A DNA stretch of 64,000 nucleotides from assembly GCF_006547065.1 (NCBI RefSeq), contig NZ_CP041243.1, positions 2,991,001 through 3,055,000 of the forward strand, in the 5' to 3' direction. Below, piece by piece: positions 9,178 to 16,098 of this stretch (within the stretch, counting starts at the first letter, position 1; each line of letters begins with the position of its first letter). This stretch comes from Brevundimonas sp. M20 (GTDB lineage Bacteria > Pseudomonadota > Alphaproteobacteria > Caulobacterales > Caulobacteraceae). Made by a program: the position numbers and the translations under genes. The notes beneath the pieces were generated by a model that saw nothing but the letters and a program-made list of their open reading frames with translations, ran no database searches and was not told where the DNA came from.

Positions 9178-10443
9178 TTGCGCACGTATCCATTTCCCCT
9201 GGACCTGGTCCGCGAGCGGTCCCCTGAACGCCCCGTCGCCCTCGTGCGACCGCGTTCGGTTTCCGTAGCGGCGCGCTGGTTCCAGGACAATCTGAAAGCT
9301 GACGTCTTCTATGCGGTGAAGGCGAACCCTTCACCCTGGGTCATCGAGACCCTGATCGAAGCGGGCGTCACCGCCTTTGACGTCGCCTCCATCGGCGAGA
9401 TCGAGCTGGTTCGTTCGGTCAGCGCTGACGCGCGTCTGGCCTTCATGCACCCGGTCAAGAGCCGCGGCGCGATCACCAGGGCCTATTTCGACCATGGCGT
9501 CCGCACCTTCTCGCTCGACAGCCATGACGAGCTGCAAAAGATCATCGAGTCGACCGGCGGCGCGACCGACCTGAACCTGCTGGTTCGCATGGCGGTGTCG
9601 GCGGACGGCGCGGCCTATTCCCTGTCGGGCAAGTTCGGCGTCTCGCCGGACCAGGCCCCGTCCCTGCTGCTGGCCACCCGCCAGGCGGTGAAGGACGGGC
9701 TGATGGGCGTCTGTTTCCACGTCGGCTCGCAGTGCATGAGGCCCTCCGCCTATGAGGCCGCCATGGCCCAGGTCGGCCGCGCCATCAGCCGCGCCGGCGT
9801 GTTCGTGGACATCGTCGATGTCGGCGGCGGCTTCCCCTCGGTCTATCCGGGCATGGTCCCGCCGGACATGAGCGAATACGCCGACGCCATCCACCGGGGC
9901 TTCCGCGAGATGCCCGTGTCGGAAACGACCGAGCTGTGGTGCGAGCCCGGCCGTTCGCTGGTCGCCGAGTCCTCGTCGGTCCTGTGCCGCGTCGACCTGC
10001 GCAAGGGCGACGCCCTGTATCTGAACGACGGCTCCTACGGCTCGCTGTTCGACGCGACCCACTCGCGCTGGCCCTTCCCGACCAAGCTGGTCCGGGACGG
10101 TGACAGCTCCAGCGATCTGAAGCCCTTCCGCTTCTACGGCCCGACCTGCGACTCGATCGACCACATGCCGGGACCGTTCTGGCTGCCGGCCGATGTGCAG
10201 GAAGGCGACTTCATCGAGATCGGCATGCTCGGCGCCTACGGCGTCGCTATGACGACCGGCTTCAACGGCTATGGCGAGCATGACATCGCCGCGGTCGAGG
10301 ACGCCCCGATGGCCTCGCTGTACGGCCTGGCGCCGCGCTCCATCCCGACCGTGCGCACCACGGCGGAAGAGCAGGCCCGCAAGGTCGTTCGCCTGTCGCG
10401 TCCCAAGGGCAAGGCCGGCCAGCGCAAGAAGTCGCGCCGGTAA
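9178..10443 (+). CDS. Type III (alanine-racemase-fold) PLP-dependent decarboxylase, ornithine/arginine type
   Basis: The protein decarboxylates a basic amino acid, most likely ornithine to putrescine. PLP lysine K48 lies in FYAVKAN, a histidine in HVGSQ (H181), the phosphate-binding EPGRS at 256, and the catalytic C324-D325 in GPTCDSID. The 421 residues match the eukaryote-like ornithine decarboxylase family. I chose the TTG at 9178: it is preceded by AGGGG (9163-9167) at 10 bases, and no ATG or GTG fits the frame. The tail is strongly basic (RPKGKAGQRKKSRR). Its neighbour 124 bases downstream is a deoxyhypusine-synthase-like gene, and agmatine enzymes lie 3-5 kb away, so it belongs to a polyamine region. 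Lysine or arginine specificity cannot be excluded. Confidence 0.88.
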   Translation: MRTYPFPLDLVRERSPERPVALVRPRSVSVAARWFQDNLKADVFYAVKANPSPWVIETLIEAGVTAFDVASIGEIELVRSVSADARLAFMHPVKSRGAITRAYFDHGVRTFSLDSHDELQKIIESTGGATDLNLLVRMAVSADGAAYSLSGKFGVSPDQAPSLLLATRQAVKDGLMGVCFHVGSQCMRPSAYEAAMAQVGRAISRAGVFVDIVDVGGGFPSVYPGMVPPDMSEYADAIHRGFREMPVSETTELWCEPGRSLVAESSSVLCRVDLRKGDALYLNDGSYGSLFDATHSRWPFPTKLVRDGDSSSDLKPFRFYGPTCDSIDHMPGPFWLPADVQEGDFIEIGMLGAYGVAMTTGFNGYGEHDIAAVEDAPMASLYGLAPRSIPTVRTTAEEQARKVVRLSRPKGKAGQRKKSRR

Positions 10444-10454
10444 ACAGTCACGCT

Positions 10455-10468
10455 GACGCGAAAGCGTC
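10455..10468 (+). promoter_or_regulatory. Short GNRA-loop hairpin in the decarboxylase/DHS-like leader
   Basis: GACGC-GAAA-GCGTC forms a 5 bp stem with a GAAA tetraloop just after the decarboxylase stop and before a second hairpin. The role is unknown; it could be an mRNA stability or leader structure. Confidence 0.3.
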
Positions 10469-10486
10469 GCTCAGGCGTTCCATATA

Positions 10487-10520
10487 AACAGCGGCCCGTC
10501 GCTCCGTCCGGGCCGCTGTT
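10487..10520 (+). terminator. Hairpin between decarboxylase and DHS-like gene
   Basis: A perfect 11 bp stem (AACAGCGGCCC at 10487-10497 and GGGCCGCTGTT at 10510-10520) with a 12-base loop is followed by CTCTATTC. The weak T tract suggests a partial terminator or attenuator rather than a complete stop. Confidence 0.65.
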
Positions 10521-10566
10521 CTCTATTCAAACGACGGGCGCTCAAGACCAAAGGGAAACCCTTGCA

Positions 10567-11619
10567 ATGAACGCTCCCGTTCAATCGAACCAGAAGGCCC
10601 AGCTCCTCCAGAACACCGTGGAGCACGTCGACATCACCTCATTCGACGCCCGCCCGATCATCGACAGCATGCGCAAGATGTCGTTCTCGTCGCGCGACAC
10701 CGCCCGCGCCGCCGACATCTTCAACATGGCGCTGGAAGACAAGGACTGCTCGCCGTGGCTGATCCTGGCCGGCTCGACCTCGGCCGGCGGCTGCATGCAC
10801 GTGTACCGCGACATGGTGAAGTTCGGCATGATCGACGCCGTGGTCGCCACCGGCGCCTCGATCGTCGACATGGACTTCTTCGAAGCCCTCGGCTTCAAGC
10901 ACTACCAGGCCGCCGGCGAGGTGGACGACAACGTCCTGCGCGACAACTACATCGACCGGATCTACGACACCTACATCGACGAGGAAGAACTCCAGGCCTG
11001 CGATCACACTATCCTGGAAATCTGCAACCGTCTGGAGCCGCGCGGCTACTCGTCGCGTGAGTTCATCTGGGAAATGGGCAAGTGGCTGTCGGAAGGCAAC
11101 GCCAAGAAGCCCGGCTCGCTGATCCAGACCGCCTATGAAGAAGGCGTGCCGATCTTCTGCCCGGCCTTCGTCGACTCCTCGGCCGGCTTCGGTCTGGTGA
11201 AGCACCAGAAGGAGCGTATGGCTGAAGGCAAGCCGTACCTGATGATCGATGCGGTCGCCGACTTCCGCGAACTGACCGACATCAAGATCGCCGCGGGCGT
11301 CACCGGCCTGTTCATGGTCGGCGGCGGCGTGCCGAAGAACTTCGCCCAGGACACCGTCGTCTGCGCCGAAATCCTCGGCATCGAGGCCGAGATGCACCGC
11401 TATGCCGTGCAGATCACCGTCGCCGACGTGCGTGACGGCGCCTGCTCGTCCTCGACGCTCAAGGAAGCCGCCTCGTGGGGCAAGGTCCAGACCACGCACG
11501 AGCAGATGGTCTTCGCCGAAGCCACCACGGTCGTGCCGCTGATCGGCTCGGACGCCTATCACCGCGGGACCTGGAAGAACCGCGACAAGCGCCGCTGGGC
11601 CAAGCTGTTCGGCAAGTAA
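10567..11619 (+). CDS. Deoxyhypusine-synthase-like enzyme, probable homospermidine synthase
   Basis: The 350-residue protein has the deoxyhypusine synthase fold: LAGSTSAGG near residue 68 (NAD-binding region), PAFVDSSAGFG near 199, VGGGVPKNF near 251, and the active-site lysine in SWGK (K306), which forms the covalent aminobutyl intermediate in the eukaryotic enzyme. Bacteria have no eIF5A, so hypusine formation is unlikely; related enzymes transfer an aminobutyl group between polyamines, for example putrescine to homospermidine. The neighbouring decarboxylase and aguA/aguB would supply putrescine. A hairpin lies between this gene and the decarboxylase, so it may be read partly from its own promoter. 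AAGGGAAA lies upstream of the ATG. The exact substrate is inferred, not shown. Confidence 0.85.
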   Translation: MNAPVQSNQKAQLLQNTVEHVDITSFDARPIIDSMRKMSFSSRDTARAADIFNMALEDKDCSPWLILAGSTSAGGCMHVYRDMVKFGMIDAVVATGASIVDMDFFEALGFKHYQAAGEVDDNVLRDNYIDRIYDTYIDEEELQACDHTILEICNRLEPRGYSSREFIWEMGKWLSEGNAKKPGSLIQTAYEEGVPIFCPAFVDSSAGFGLVKHQKERMAEGKPYLMIDAVADFRELTDIKIAAGVTGLFMVGGGVPKNFAQDTVVCAEILGIEAEMHRYAVQITVADVRDGACSSSTLKEAASWGKVQTTHEQMVFAEATTVVPLIGSDAYHRGTWKNRDKRRWAKLFGK

Positions 11620-11641
11620 AACCTGCCCAAAAAAACTGGAG

Positions 11642-11668
11642 GGGGCCGGAGCGATCCGGCCCCTTTTT
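11642..11668 (+). terminator. Rho-independent terminator of the DHS-like gene
   Basis: An 8 bp stem (GGGGCCGG at 11642-11649, CCGGCCCC at 11656-11663) with a 6-base loop is followed by TTTTT (11664-11668). Confidence 0.92.
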
Positions 11669-11686
11669 GCTGTCCGACATCGATCC

Positions 11687-11774
11687 GTGAAAAGTGCTGG
11701 TGAGCCAGCGGTGAGCCGGACCCCACCAATAGCCGCTAAAGCGGCTCACTTCCTTGCTCACGCCCCGCTCACTC
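11687..11774. repeat. 88 bp palindromic element (second geneless copy of the GTGAAGAGTG family)
   Basis: The left end GTGAAAAGTGCTGGTGAGC closely matches the left terminal repeat at 14349. The right arm, read on the minus strand, contains GAGTGAGC and GTGAGCAAGGAAGTGAGC, as in the right terminal repeat at 14750-14779. Inside are GTGAGCCG (11711-11718) with CGGCTCAC (11742-11749) and a hairpin AGCCGC-TAAA-GCGGCT (11731-11746). It sits just after a terminator, outside any gene. Confidence 0.7.
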
Positions 11775-11838
11775 GTCCCCCCCCCTTGATCGGGAACCCC
11801 CACCGCCTTCGCCCGCTATGTCGGCGAAGGAGCCCGCC

Positions 11839-12081
11839 ATGACGAACCAGCCGCCGATCACCGAAGACGCCCGTGAGGCGGATGATATGGGCGAGAAGCC
11901 CGATCTGGGCCGGACGCCGGACGCCCTGATTGAGGCCCTGAGTGGTTCGGACATGGGCTCGGACACCCGCGCCGGCTCGCTGCAGGGCGGCGCGGCGACG
12001 GGCTCCGACAACGACCCCGATCAGGACGAAGTCAACGCCGGACTGGCCCGGCAGGGCAGCGCGGATGGCGACAAAGGCTGA
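11839..12081 (+). CDS. Small acidic hypothetical protein
   Basis: I do not recognise this 80-residue protein. It is rich in Asp, Glu, Gly and Ala, has no transmembrane segment or signal peptide, and looks intrinsically disordered (motifs EDAREADDMGEKPDLGRTPD and SDNDPDQDEVN). I chose the ATG at 11839 because AAGGAG (11825-11830) precedes it at 8 bases; an ATG at 11818 would add seven residues and lacks a clear ribosome binding site. It starts 65 bases after the palindromic element at 11687-11774 and stands alone ahead of two envelope lipoprotein genes. Confidence 0.6.
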   Translation: MTNQPPITEDAREADDMGEKPDLGRTPDALIEALSGSDMGSDTRAGSLQGGAATGSDNDPDQDEVNAGLARQGSADGDKG

Positions 12082-12188
12082 CATCTTCGCCACTATCGGT
12101 CGTCGAAACGGCCCCGTACCGCCTTGCCGCCGCCGCAGGTCTGGGCCACGGTAGAGCCAGAAAATTCAGTCTCAAGGACAGGTACGGG

Positions 12189-12680
12189 ATGAAGCGCATG
12201 CTTTGGGCCGCCGCGTTTTCGGCGGCCATCGTCATGGCCGGTTGCGGTGAGAAGGTTGAGGACAAGGCTGCCACCCCGGTGGACGCCACCCCTGCCGGAG
12301 GCATGAGCGAGGCCGACGCGGCCGCCGGTCCTTCGACGACCCCGCCGCCCCCCGGAACGCCGGCCCCGGCCGCCGCAGGCGCTCCCGAGTACGCCGTGAT
12401 CTATCCGGGCGGCGAGCCCAAGGGCGACGCCACCCCGGGCATGAGCCCCGCGGGTCCCGGCGGCATCCTGTCGTTCTCGACCGACGCCACCCCCGATCAG
12501 GTCGTCGAATTCTATCGTCAGCGCGCCGACGCCGCGGGTCTGAAGCCGATCAACAGCCTGAACAGCGACGGCGCGCGCGGCTACTCCGCCGGCGACGGCG
12601 GCGACAAGCTGCTGAACGTGGTCGCCACCCCGGTCGACGGCGGCCCGACCGACGTTCTGCTGTCGTGGACCGGCGGCTGA
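12189..12680 (+). CDS. Proline/alanine-rich lipoprotein
   Basis: The 163-residue protein has a signal peptide ending in the lipobox MAGC (cysteine at about residue 19). A Pro/Ala-rich linker (about 45-70) leads to a small folded C-terminal domain with SFSTDATPDQVVEFYRQRADAAG, a pattern seen in lipoproteins that contact an envelope partner. The function is unknown. The last 16 bases overlap the start of the phosphatase-like lipoprotein gene, so the two are probably one operon and may be coupled in translation. Confidence 0.8.
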   Translation: MKRMLWAAAFSAAIVMAGCGEKVEDKAATPVDATPAGGMSEADAAAGPSTTPPPPGTPAPAAAGAPEYAVIYPGGEPKGDATPGMSPAGPGGILSFSTDATPDQVVEFYRQRADAAGLKPINSLNSDGARGYSAGDGGDKLLNVVATPVDGGPTDVLLSWTGG

Positions 12681-13465
12681 TCCGGGTCAGCGCCCTTTCA
12701 GCGCTGATCCTGCTGACCGGCGCCTGCACCAACACCATGACGCGGGCTGCCCCCGTGGGCCTGCCGTCGGCGGGCTATCTGGACGACGCGGACCTACTGA
12801 CTTTTGCAGGCGGGTTCACCCCTTCGCCCCAGCCCCTCGAATGGGTCGAGGGACCGCCCGGACGCGGTCCCGGCTCGGATCGCTGGTGGCTGGCCATCTC
12901 GCAGGCCGAGATTCGCGCGCCCGAGGCCGCCCAGCATTTTGACTGCATCCTCGGCACGCGCCTGAACCAGCACCCGCGTCCGGCCCTGACCCGGCTGATG
13001 AACCGGCTGCTGGTGGATACCGACAGCGTCACCCGGCGGCTGGCGACGGCCTATCCCCGCCCCCGACCGATCAGCGTGGACCCGTCCCTTCAGCCCTGCC
13101 AGCGGATCACGGACGAAATGCGCGACAGCCCGTCCTGGCCCGCGGCCGCAGCGGTCGCGGGAGCGGCCTACAGTGAGATGTTCGCGACCCTGGTCCCCGA
13201 TCAGCAAAGCCGGTTGCGCGGCATGGGCCGGGTGATCGGCCAGAGCCGCATGGTATGCCGCATGAACTGGCACAGCGACGTCGCGGACGGCGAACGGATC
13301 GGTCGGGCGCTGTATGCCCGCGCCTCGGCAGAGCCCGGCTTCGCCGAGGACCTGGAGGCCGCCCGTGCGGAGGTCGCGGCGGCCCGTGCGGAGGGGCTGG
13401 CCAACCCCTCCTGCGCCGCCGAGCAGTGGGCGCTGCGTGAACGCCTGCCCCCGCCGCTGAACTAG
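12665..13465 (+). CDS. Class A acid phosphatase-like (PAP2 superfamily) lipoprotein with altered motif
   Basis: The 266-residue protein carries a lipobox (LTGAC) and resembles PhoN-type acid phosphatases. Motif 3 is present as SR-x5-H-x2-D-like QSRMVCRMNWHSDVADG, and motif 1 may be RRLATAYPRPRP. In place of the usual PSGH of motif 2 the sequence reads PSWPA, which removes the glycine and the histidine. Activity is therefore doubtful. The GTG start (12665) lies inside the preceding lipoprotein gene. The stop TAG at 13463-13465 overlaps the aguB stop on the other strand in a single CTAG (13462-13465), so the two genes meet tail to tail with no gap. Confidence 0.75.
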   Translation: MDRRLIRVSALSALILLTGACTNTMTRAAPVGLPSAGYLDDADLLTFAGGFTPSPQPLEWVEGPPGRGPGSDRWWLAISQAEIRAPEAAQHFDCILGTRLNQHPRPALTRLMNRLLVDTDSVTRRLATAYPRPRPISVDPSLQPCQRITDEMRDSPSWPAAAAVAGAAYSEMFATLVPDQQSRLRGMGRVIGQSRMVCRMNWHSDVADGERIGRALYARASAEPGFAEDLEAARAEVAAARAEGLANPSCAAEQWALRERLPPPLN

Positions 13466-14334
13466 GCCGGGCGGCCCGTTGCCAGTGCGCCGTACAGATC
13501 GGTGCGGCGGTCGCGGAAGAAGCCCCAGGCGGCGCGGTGCCGATCCAGGAAGTCCAGATCGAAGGTGTGCACCAGCACGCCCTCGTCCGTCGCGCCGAAG
13601 CTCTCGACCAGATCACCGCGATGGTTGGCGATGAAGGAGTGGCCGTAGAAGGTCTGGCCCGCCTCGGTCACCTGCTCATGGCCGATCCGGTTGGCGCCGA
13701 TGACCGGCACGACGTTGGAGACGGCGTGGCCCTGCATGGCGCGCTGCCACGGCGCCGCCGTATCGAGCGTGTCGTCATGCGGCTCGGTGCCGATGGCGGT
13801 CGGGTACATCAGGATTTCGGCACCCTGCAGCATCATCGCACGGGCGGTCTCCGGGTACCACTGGTCCCAGCAGATGCCGACGCCGATGCGGCCGAACTGC
13901 GTGTCCCAGACCTTGAAGCCGGTGTCGCCGGGCCGGAAGTAATACTTCTCCTGATACCCCGGGCCGTCCGGAATATGGCTCTTGCGATAGACGCCCATCA
14001 GCGAGCCGTCGGCGTCGATCATCACCAGCGAGTTGAAGTAGTGCGGCCCCTCCCGCTCATAGATCGAGACGGGGATGACCACGCCCAGCTCCTTCGCCAG
14101 CGGCTGCAGCTGGACCACGGCCGGATGCTCGCGCCACGGATAGGCCGCGCCGAACCACTTCTCCTCCTGCGAGACGCAGAAGTAGGGCCCCTGGAACAGC
14201 TCGGACGGCAGGATCACCTGCGCGCCCTCGGCGGCTGCCTCGCGGATGAAACCGACGGTCTTGTCGATGTTGGCTTGCAGATCCTCGGAACCGTAGGAGG
14301 TCTGAATGGCGGCGACGGTGACTGTTCGGGTCAT
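13462..14334 (-). CDS. aguB: N-carbamoylputrescine amidase
   Basis: This nitrilase-superfamily enzyme hydrolyses N-carbamoylputrescine to putrescine, CO2 and ammonia, the last step of the agmatine route. The Glu-Lys-Cys triad is visible as E45 (ILPSELFQGPYF), K118 (VYRKSHIPDGPGY) and C155 (GICWDQWYPE). The 290 residues equal the family length. It acts after agmatine deiminase (aguA), which lies upstream on the same strand. The two genes would normally form one operon, but a repeat-flanked four-helix-bundle gene separates them here. The ATG at 14334 lies 14 bases from the left repeat of that element, so the element may influence aguB expression. Confidence 0.95.
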   Translation of the reverse strand: MTRTVTVAAIQTSYGSEDLQANIDKTVGFIREAAAEGAQVILPSELFQGPYFCVSQEEKWFGAAYPWREHPAVVQLQPLAKELGVVIPVSIYEREGPHYFNSLVMIDADGSLMGVYRKSHIPDGPGYQEKYYFRPGDTGFKVWDTQFGRIGVGICWDQWYPETARAMMLQGAEILMYPTAIGTEPHDDTLDTAAPWQRAMQGHAVSNVVPVIGANRIGHEQVTEAGQTFYGHSFIANHRGDLVESFGATDEGVLVHTFDLDFLDRHRAAWGFFRDRRTDLYGALATGRPA

Positions 14335-14347
14335 TGGACGGCCCTTT

Positions 14348-14779
14348 GGTGAAGAGTGCTAGTGAGCGAGAAGTGAGCGATCATCGCCGCTCCTCAAGAG
14401 ATCGGAGAAGTCCGGTCGCCATCCTGCCCAGTTCAAGCAGGTCGTTGAAAATGGCCCGGTACGTGGGCTCGTCCACATAATCGAGCCTACGGGCCACGAT
14501 CAGCAAGGTTTCAAGTTCAGCCAGAGAGCCGCGGGCAATCCCGACAAAATGCCTGAACTCTCCCTGCGTTCGACGCCCGGATCCCTCAGCAATGTTCGCT
14601 GGAACGGAAACCGCTGCCCGCCTGACCTGGCTGACAAGTCCGTACTGCTCATGTTTCGGCCAGTCCGTAGTCAGTCGGTAAAGCGTTTCCGTCAGGTCCA
14701 GCGATATCTGCCAGACTTTTAGGTCACGGTGGCTGCGGGGAGGTTCGTTGCTCACTCCTTGCTCACTAGCACTTTCACC
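14348..14779 (-). mobile_element. Candidate mobile element: four-helix-bundle gene between terminal inverted repeats
   Basis: The left end (14348-14378) and the right end (14750-14779) are inverted copies: each begins GGTGAA, continues with AGTGCTAGTGAGC and ends with AGTGAGC. They differ only by one missing base and two substitutions over about 31 positions. The whole unit is 432 bp. The single gene starts within the right repeat and its stop codon overlaps the left repeat. It lies between aguA and aguB, which are normally adjacent. Geneless relatives occur at 2133-2204 and 11687-11774. I see no obvious target duplication. That the unit moves is inference. Confidence 0.6.
14381..14755 (-). 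CDS. Four-helix-bundle protein (23S rRNA intervening-sequence / S23 family)
   Basis: The roughly 124-residue protein shows the hallmark of the family: HRDLKVWQISLDL at the N-terminus, PKHEQYGLVSQVRRAAVSVPANIAEGSGRR in pieces across residues about 35-65, and FRHFVGIARGSLAELETLL. These proteins are encoded in intervening sequences of some 23S rRNA genes and at scattered chromosomal sites; their biochemical function is unknown. The GTG at 14755 lies inside the right terminal repeat with AAGGAG directly before it, closer than usual; a TTG at 14812 would overlap the aguA stop and translate the repeat itself. Base composition is visibly less G+C-rich than in aguA and aguB, which supports acquisition. 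Confidence 0.85.
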   Translation of the reverse strand: MSNEPPRSHRDLKVWQISLDLTETLYRLTTDWPKHEQYGLVSQVRRAAVSVPANIAEGSGRRTQGEFRHFVGIARGSLAELETLLIVARRLDYVDEPTYRAIFNDLLELGRMATGLLRSLEERR

Positions 14780-14784
14780 CCGCC

Positions 14785-15786
14785 TCACGCTGGCTCTTGC
14801 TGCGAGATACAATGGAACGAGCCGCCGCCGGTGAGGATGGCGATCGACGACAGAGGAATGATTTCGCGGTCCGGATAGATGGTGGCCAATCCCTCACAGG
14901 CGAGCTTGGCCGCACGATCATCACCGTAGGTCGGGACGATGACCGCGCCGTTGGCGATGAGGAAATTCATGTGGCTGGCGGGGATGGGCCTTTCATCCTC
15001 GTCGCCGACGAAGCCCGGCGACGGAAGGGGCAGGAGGCGGATCTTGCGACCCTCGGCGTCGGTCATCTCCGACAGGGCGCGGGCGACGGCGGCGTAAACA
15101 TCGTCATTGGGATCGCCCCGGCCCCAGGCGACGGGATAGGCCACCACGCCGGGCGCGACGAAGCGGGCCAGGTTGTCGACGTGACCGTCGGTGTGATCGT
15201 TGAACAGACCGTCCCCCAGCCACAGCACCTTGCGGGCACCCAGCGCCCCGGCCAGTTCGGCTTCGGCCGTCGCCTCGGTCCAGCCGGTGTTGCGGTTGGC
15301 GTTCAGCAGGCACTGGCGGGTGGTCAGGATGGTCCCCTCCCCGTCGTGGTCCAGCGCGCCGCCTTCCAGGATGAAGTCGTTGCGATCCAGCGGCACGCCC
15401 GAGGCCTCGCCGATCTGGGTGGCGACCGTGTCATCATGCTCGAGGTCGTACTTGCCGCCCCAGCCATTGAAGCGGAAGGCGGCGGCGCGGGTCGAGCCGG
15501 CGCCGAAGATCGGGCCGGTGTCCCGCAGCCAGATGTCGCCGAAGCGGCCGTCGACGACCTCGACAGCACCCACATCGGCGAAGCGGTCGCGAGCCGCGTC
15601 CAGCGCCTCGGCCTTGCCGACCATCAGCTTGACCTGCTCGCGGCCCGGACCGGCCAGGGCGCGGACCAGCGCCTCGACCTCGGCCTGCGCCGGTTCGAGA
15701 TTGTCCTCCCACAGCTCGCCATGGCTGGGCCAGCCGACCCACATCGCGCGGTGCGGCGACCATTCGGCGGGAACAGGCGTGGTCAT
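14785..15786 (-). CDS. aguA: Agmatine deiminase
   Basis: The 333-residue protein belongs to the peptidyl-arginine-deiminase-like family and converts agmatine to N-carbamoylputrescine and ammonia. The catalytic cysteine lies in the C-terminal GGGSFHCISQQEPA (C326), and the WLRDTGP, EGGALDHDGEGT and DGHVDNLARF motifs mark the active site. I chose the ATG at 15786 (MTTPVPAEWSPH); a TTG at 15798 adds four residues. It is the first gene of the agu pair; the product feeds AguB. Only six bases after the stop lies the right terminal repeat of the four-helix-bundle element, so the original aguA-aguB junction has been opened there. Confidence 0.95.
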   Translation of the reverse strand: MTTPVPAEWSPHRAMWVGWPSHGELWEDNLEPAQAEVEALVRALAGPGREQVKLMVGKAEALDAARDRFADVGAVEVVDGRFGDIWLRDTGPIFGAGSTRAAAFRFNGWGGKYDLEHDDTVATQIGEASGVPLDRNDFILEGGALDHDGEGTILTTRQCLLNANRNTGWTEATAEAELAGALGARKVLWLGDGLFNDHTDGHVDNLARFVAPGVVAYPVAWGRGDPNDDVYAAVARALSEMTDAEGRKIRLLPLPSPGFVGDEDERPIPASHMNFLIANGAVIVPTYGDDRAAKLACEGLATIYPDREIIPLSSIAILTGGGSFHCISQQEPA

Positions 15787-15873
15787 GGTTGAAAGCAATC
15801 CTTGTCAGCGGCGAAGGCGGGCCAGCCGCGCCAGATAGACACCCCGGACCCCGACTTCAACGCGGGAGGTCGA

Positions 15874-16098
15874 ATGACGCGCCGAACTTCGTCGTCGCAA
15901 TCGTCGGAATCGTTCTTCGACGTCGTCGAAATCACCGAAAAACCGTCGTCGAATTCTCGCCTACCCAAGCGGGAAAGCCGCGCTCAGGCAGCGAGGCTCC
16001 GCGAGCCGAGCGATAGCGCCCTTCCAACAAAGAAAGAGGGCGGCCCGTTTCCGGACCGCCCCCGATCTTTTTCAGTTCAGACCGAAGTCCGGACTTAG
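15874..16098 (+). CDS. Possible small Ser-rich protein (doubtful)
   Basis: An open frame of 74 codons begins at an ATG preceded by GGGAGG at 4 bases. It encodes a Ser/Thr-rich start (TRRTSSSQSSESFFDVVEI) and no recognisable domain. Its second half runs through the 40 bp palindrome at 15980-16019 and the terminator at 16038-16061 of the TonB receptor gene on the other strand, which argues against a conserved protein. The 308 bp gap between aguA and the receptor gene otherwise holds only those two elements. Confidence 0.25.
   Translation: MTRRTSSSQSSESFFDVVEITEKPSSNSRLPKRESRAQAARLREPSDSALPTKKEGGPFPDRPRSFSVQTEVRT
15980..16019. repeat. 40 bp palindromic element, intergenic copy
   Basis: This 40 bp stretch matches a 40 bp stretch inside lysA (41828-41867) at most positions: both contain CGCTCA, GCAGCGAG, CCGCG, CGAGCG and TAGCG in the same order and spacing. 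The differing bases change in pairs: first and last base G/C here versus T/A in lysA, and the triplets flanking CCGCG are GCT/AGC here versus CGA/TCG there. Confidence 0.7.
16038..16061 (-). terminator. Terminator of the TonB-dependent receptor gene
   Basis: A 10 bp stem (GGGCGGCCCG at 16038-16047 with CGGACCGCCC at 16052-16061, one G-T-type mismatch) lies 34 bases after the receptor stop. On the minus strand it is followed by TCTTTCTTTG. Confidence 0.8.

Noticed and set aside
10567..11619. Hypusine-forming deoxyhypusine synthase
   Set aside because: Bacteria do not have eIF5A, the substrate for hypusine formation. The fold and lysine are conserved, but a polyamine-modifying role is more plausible.
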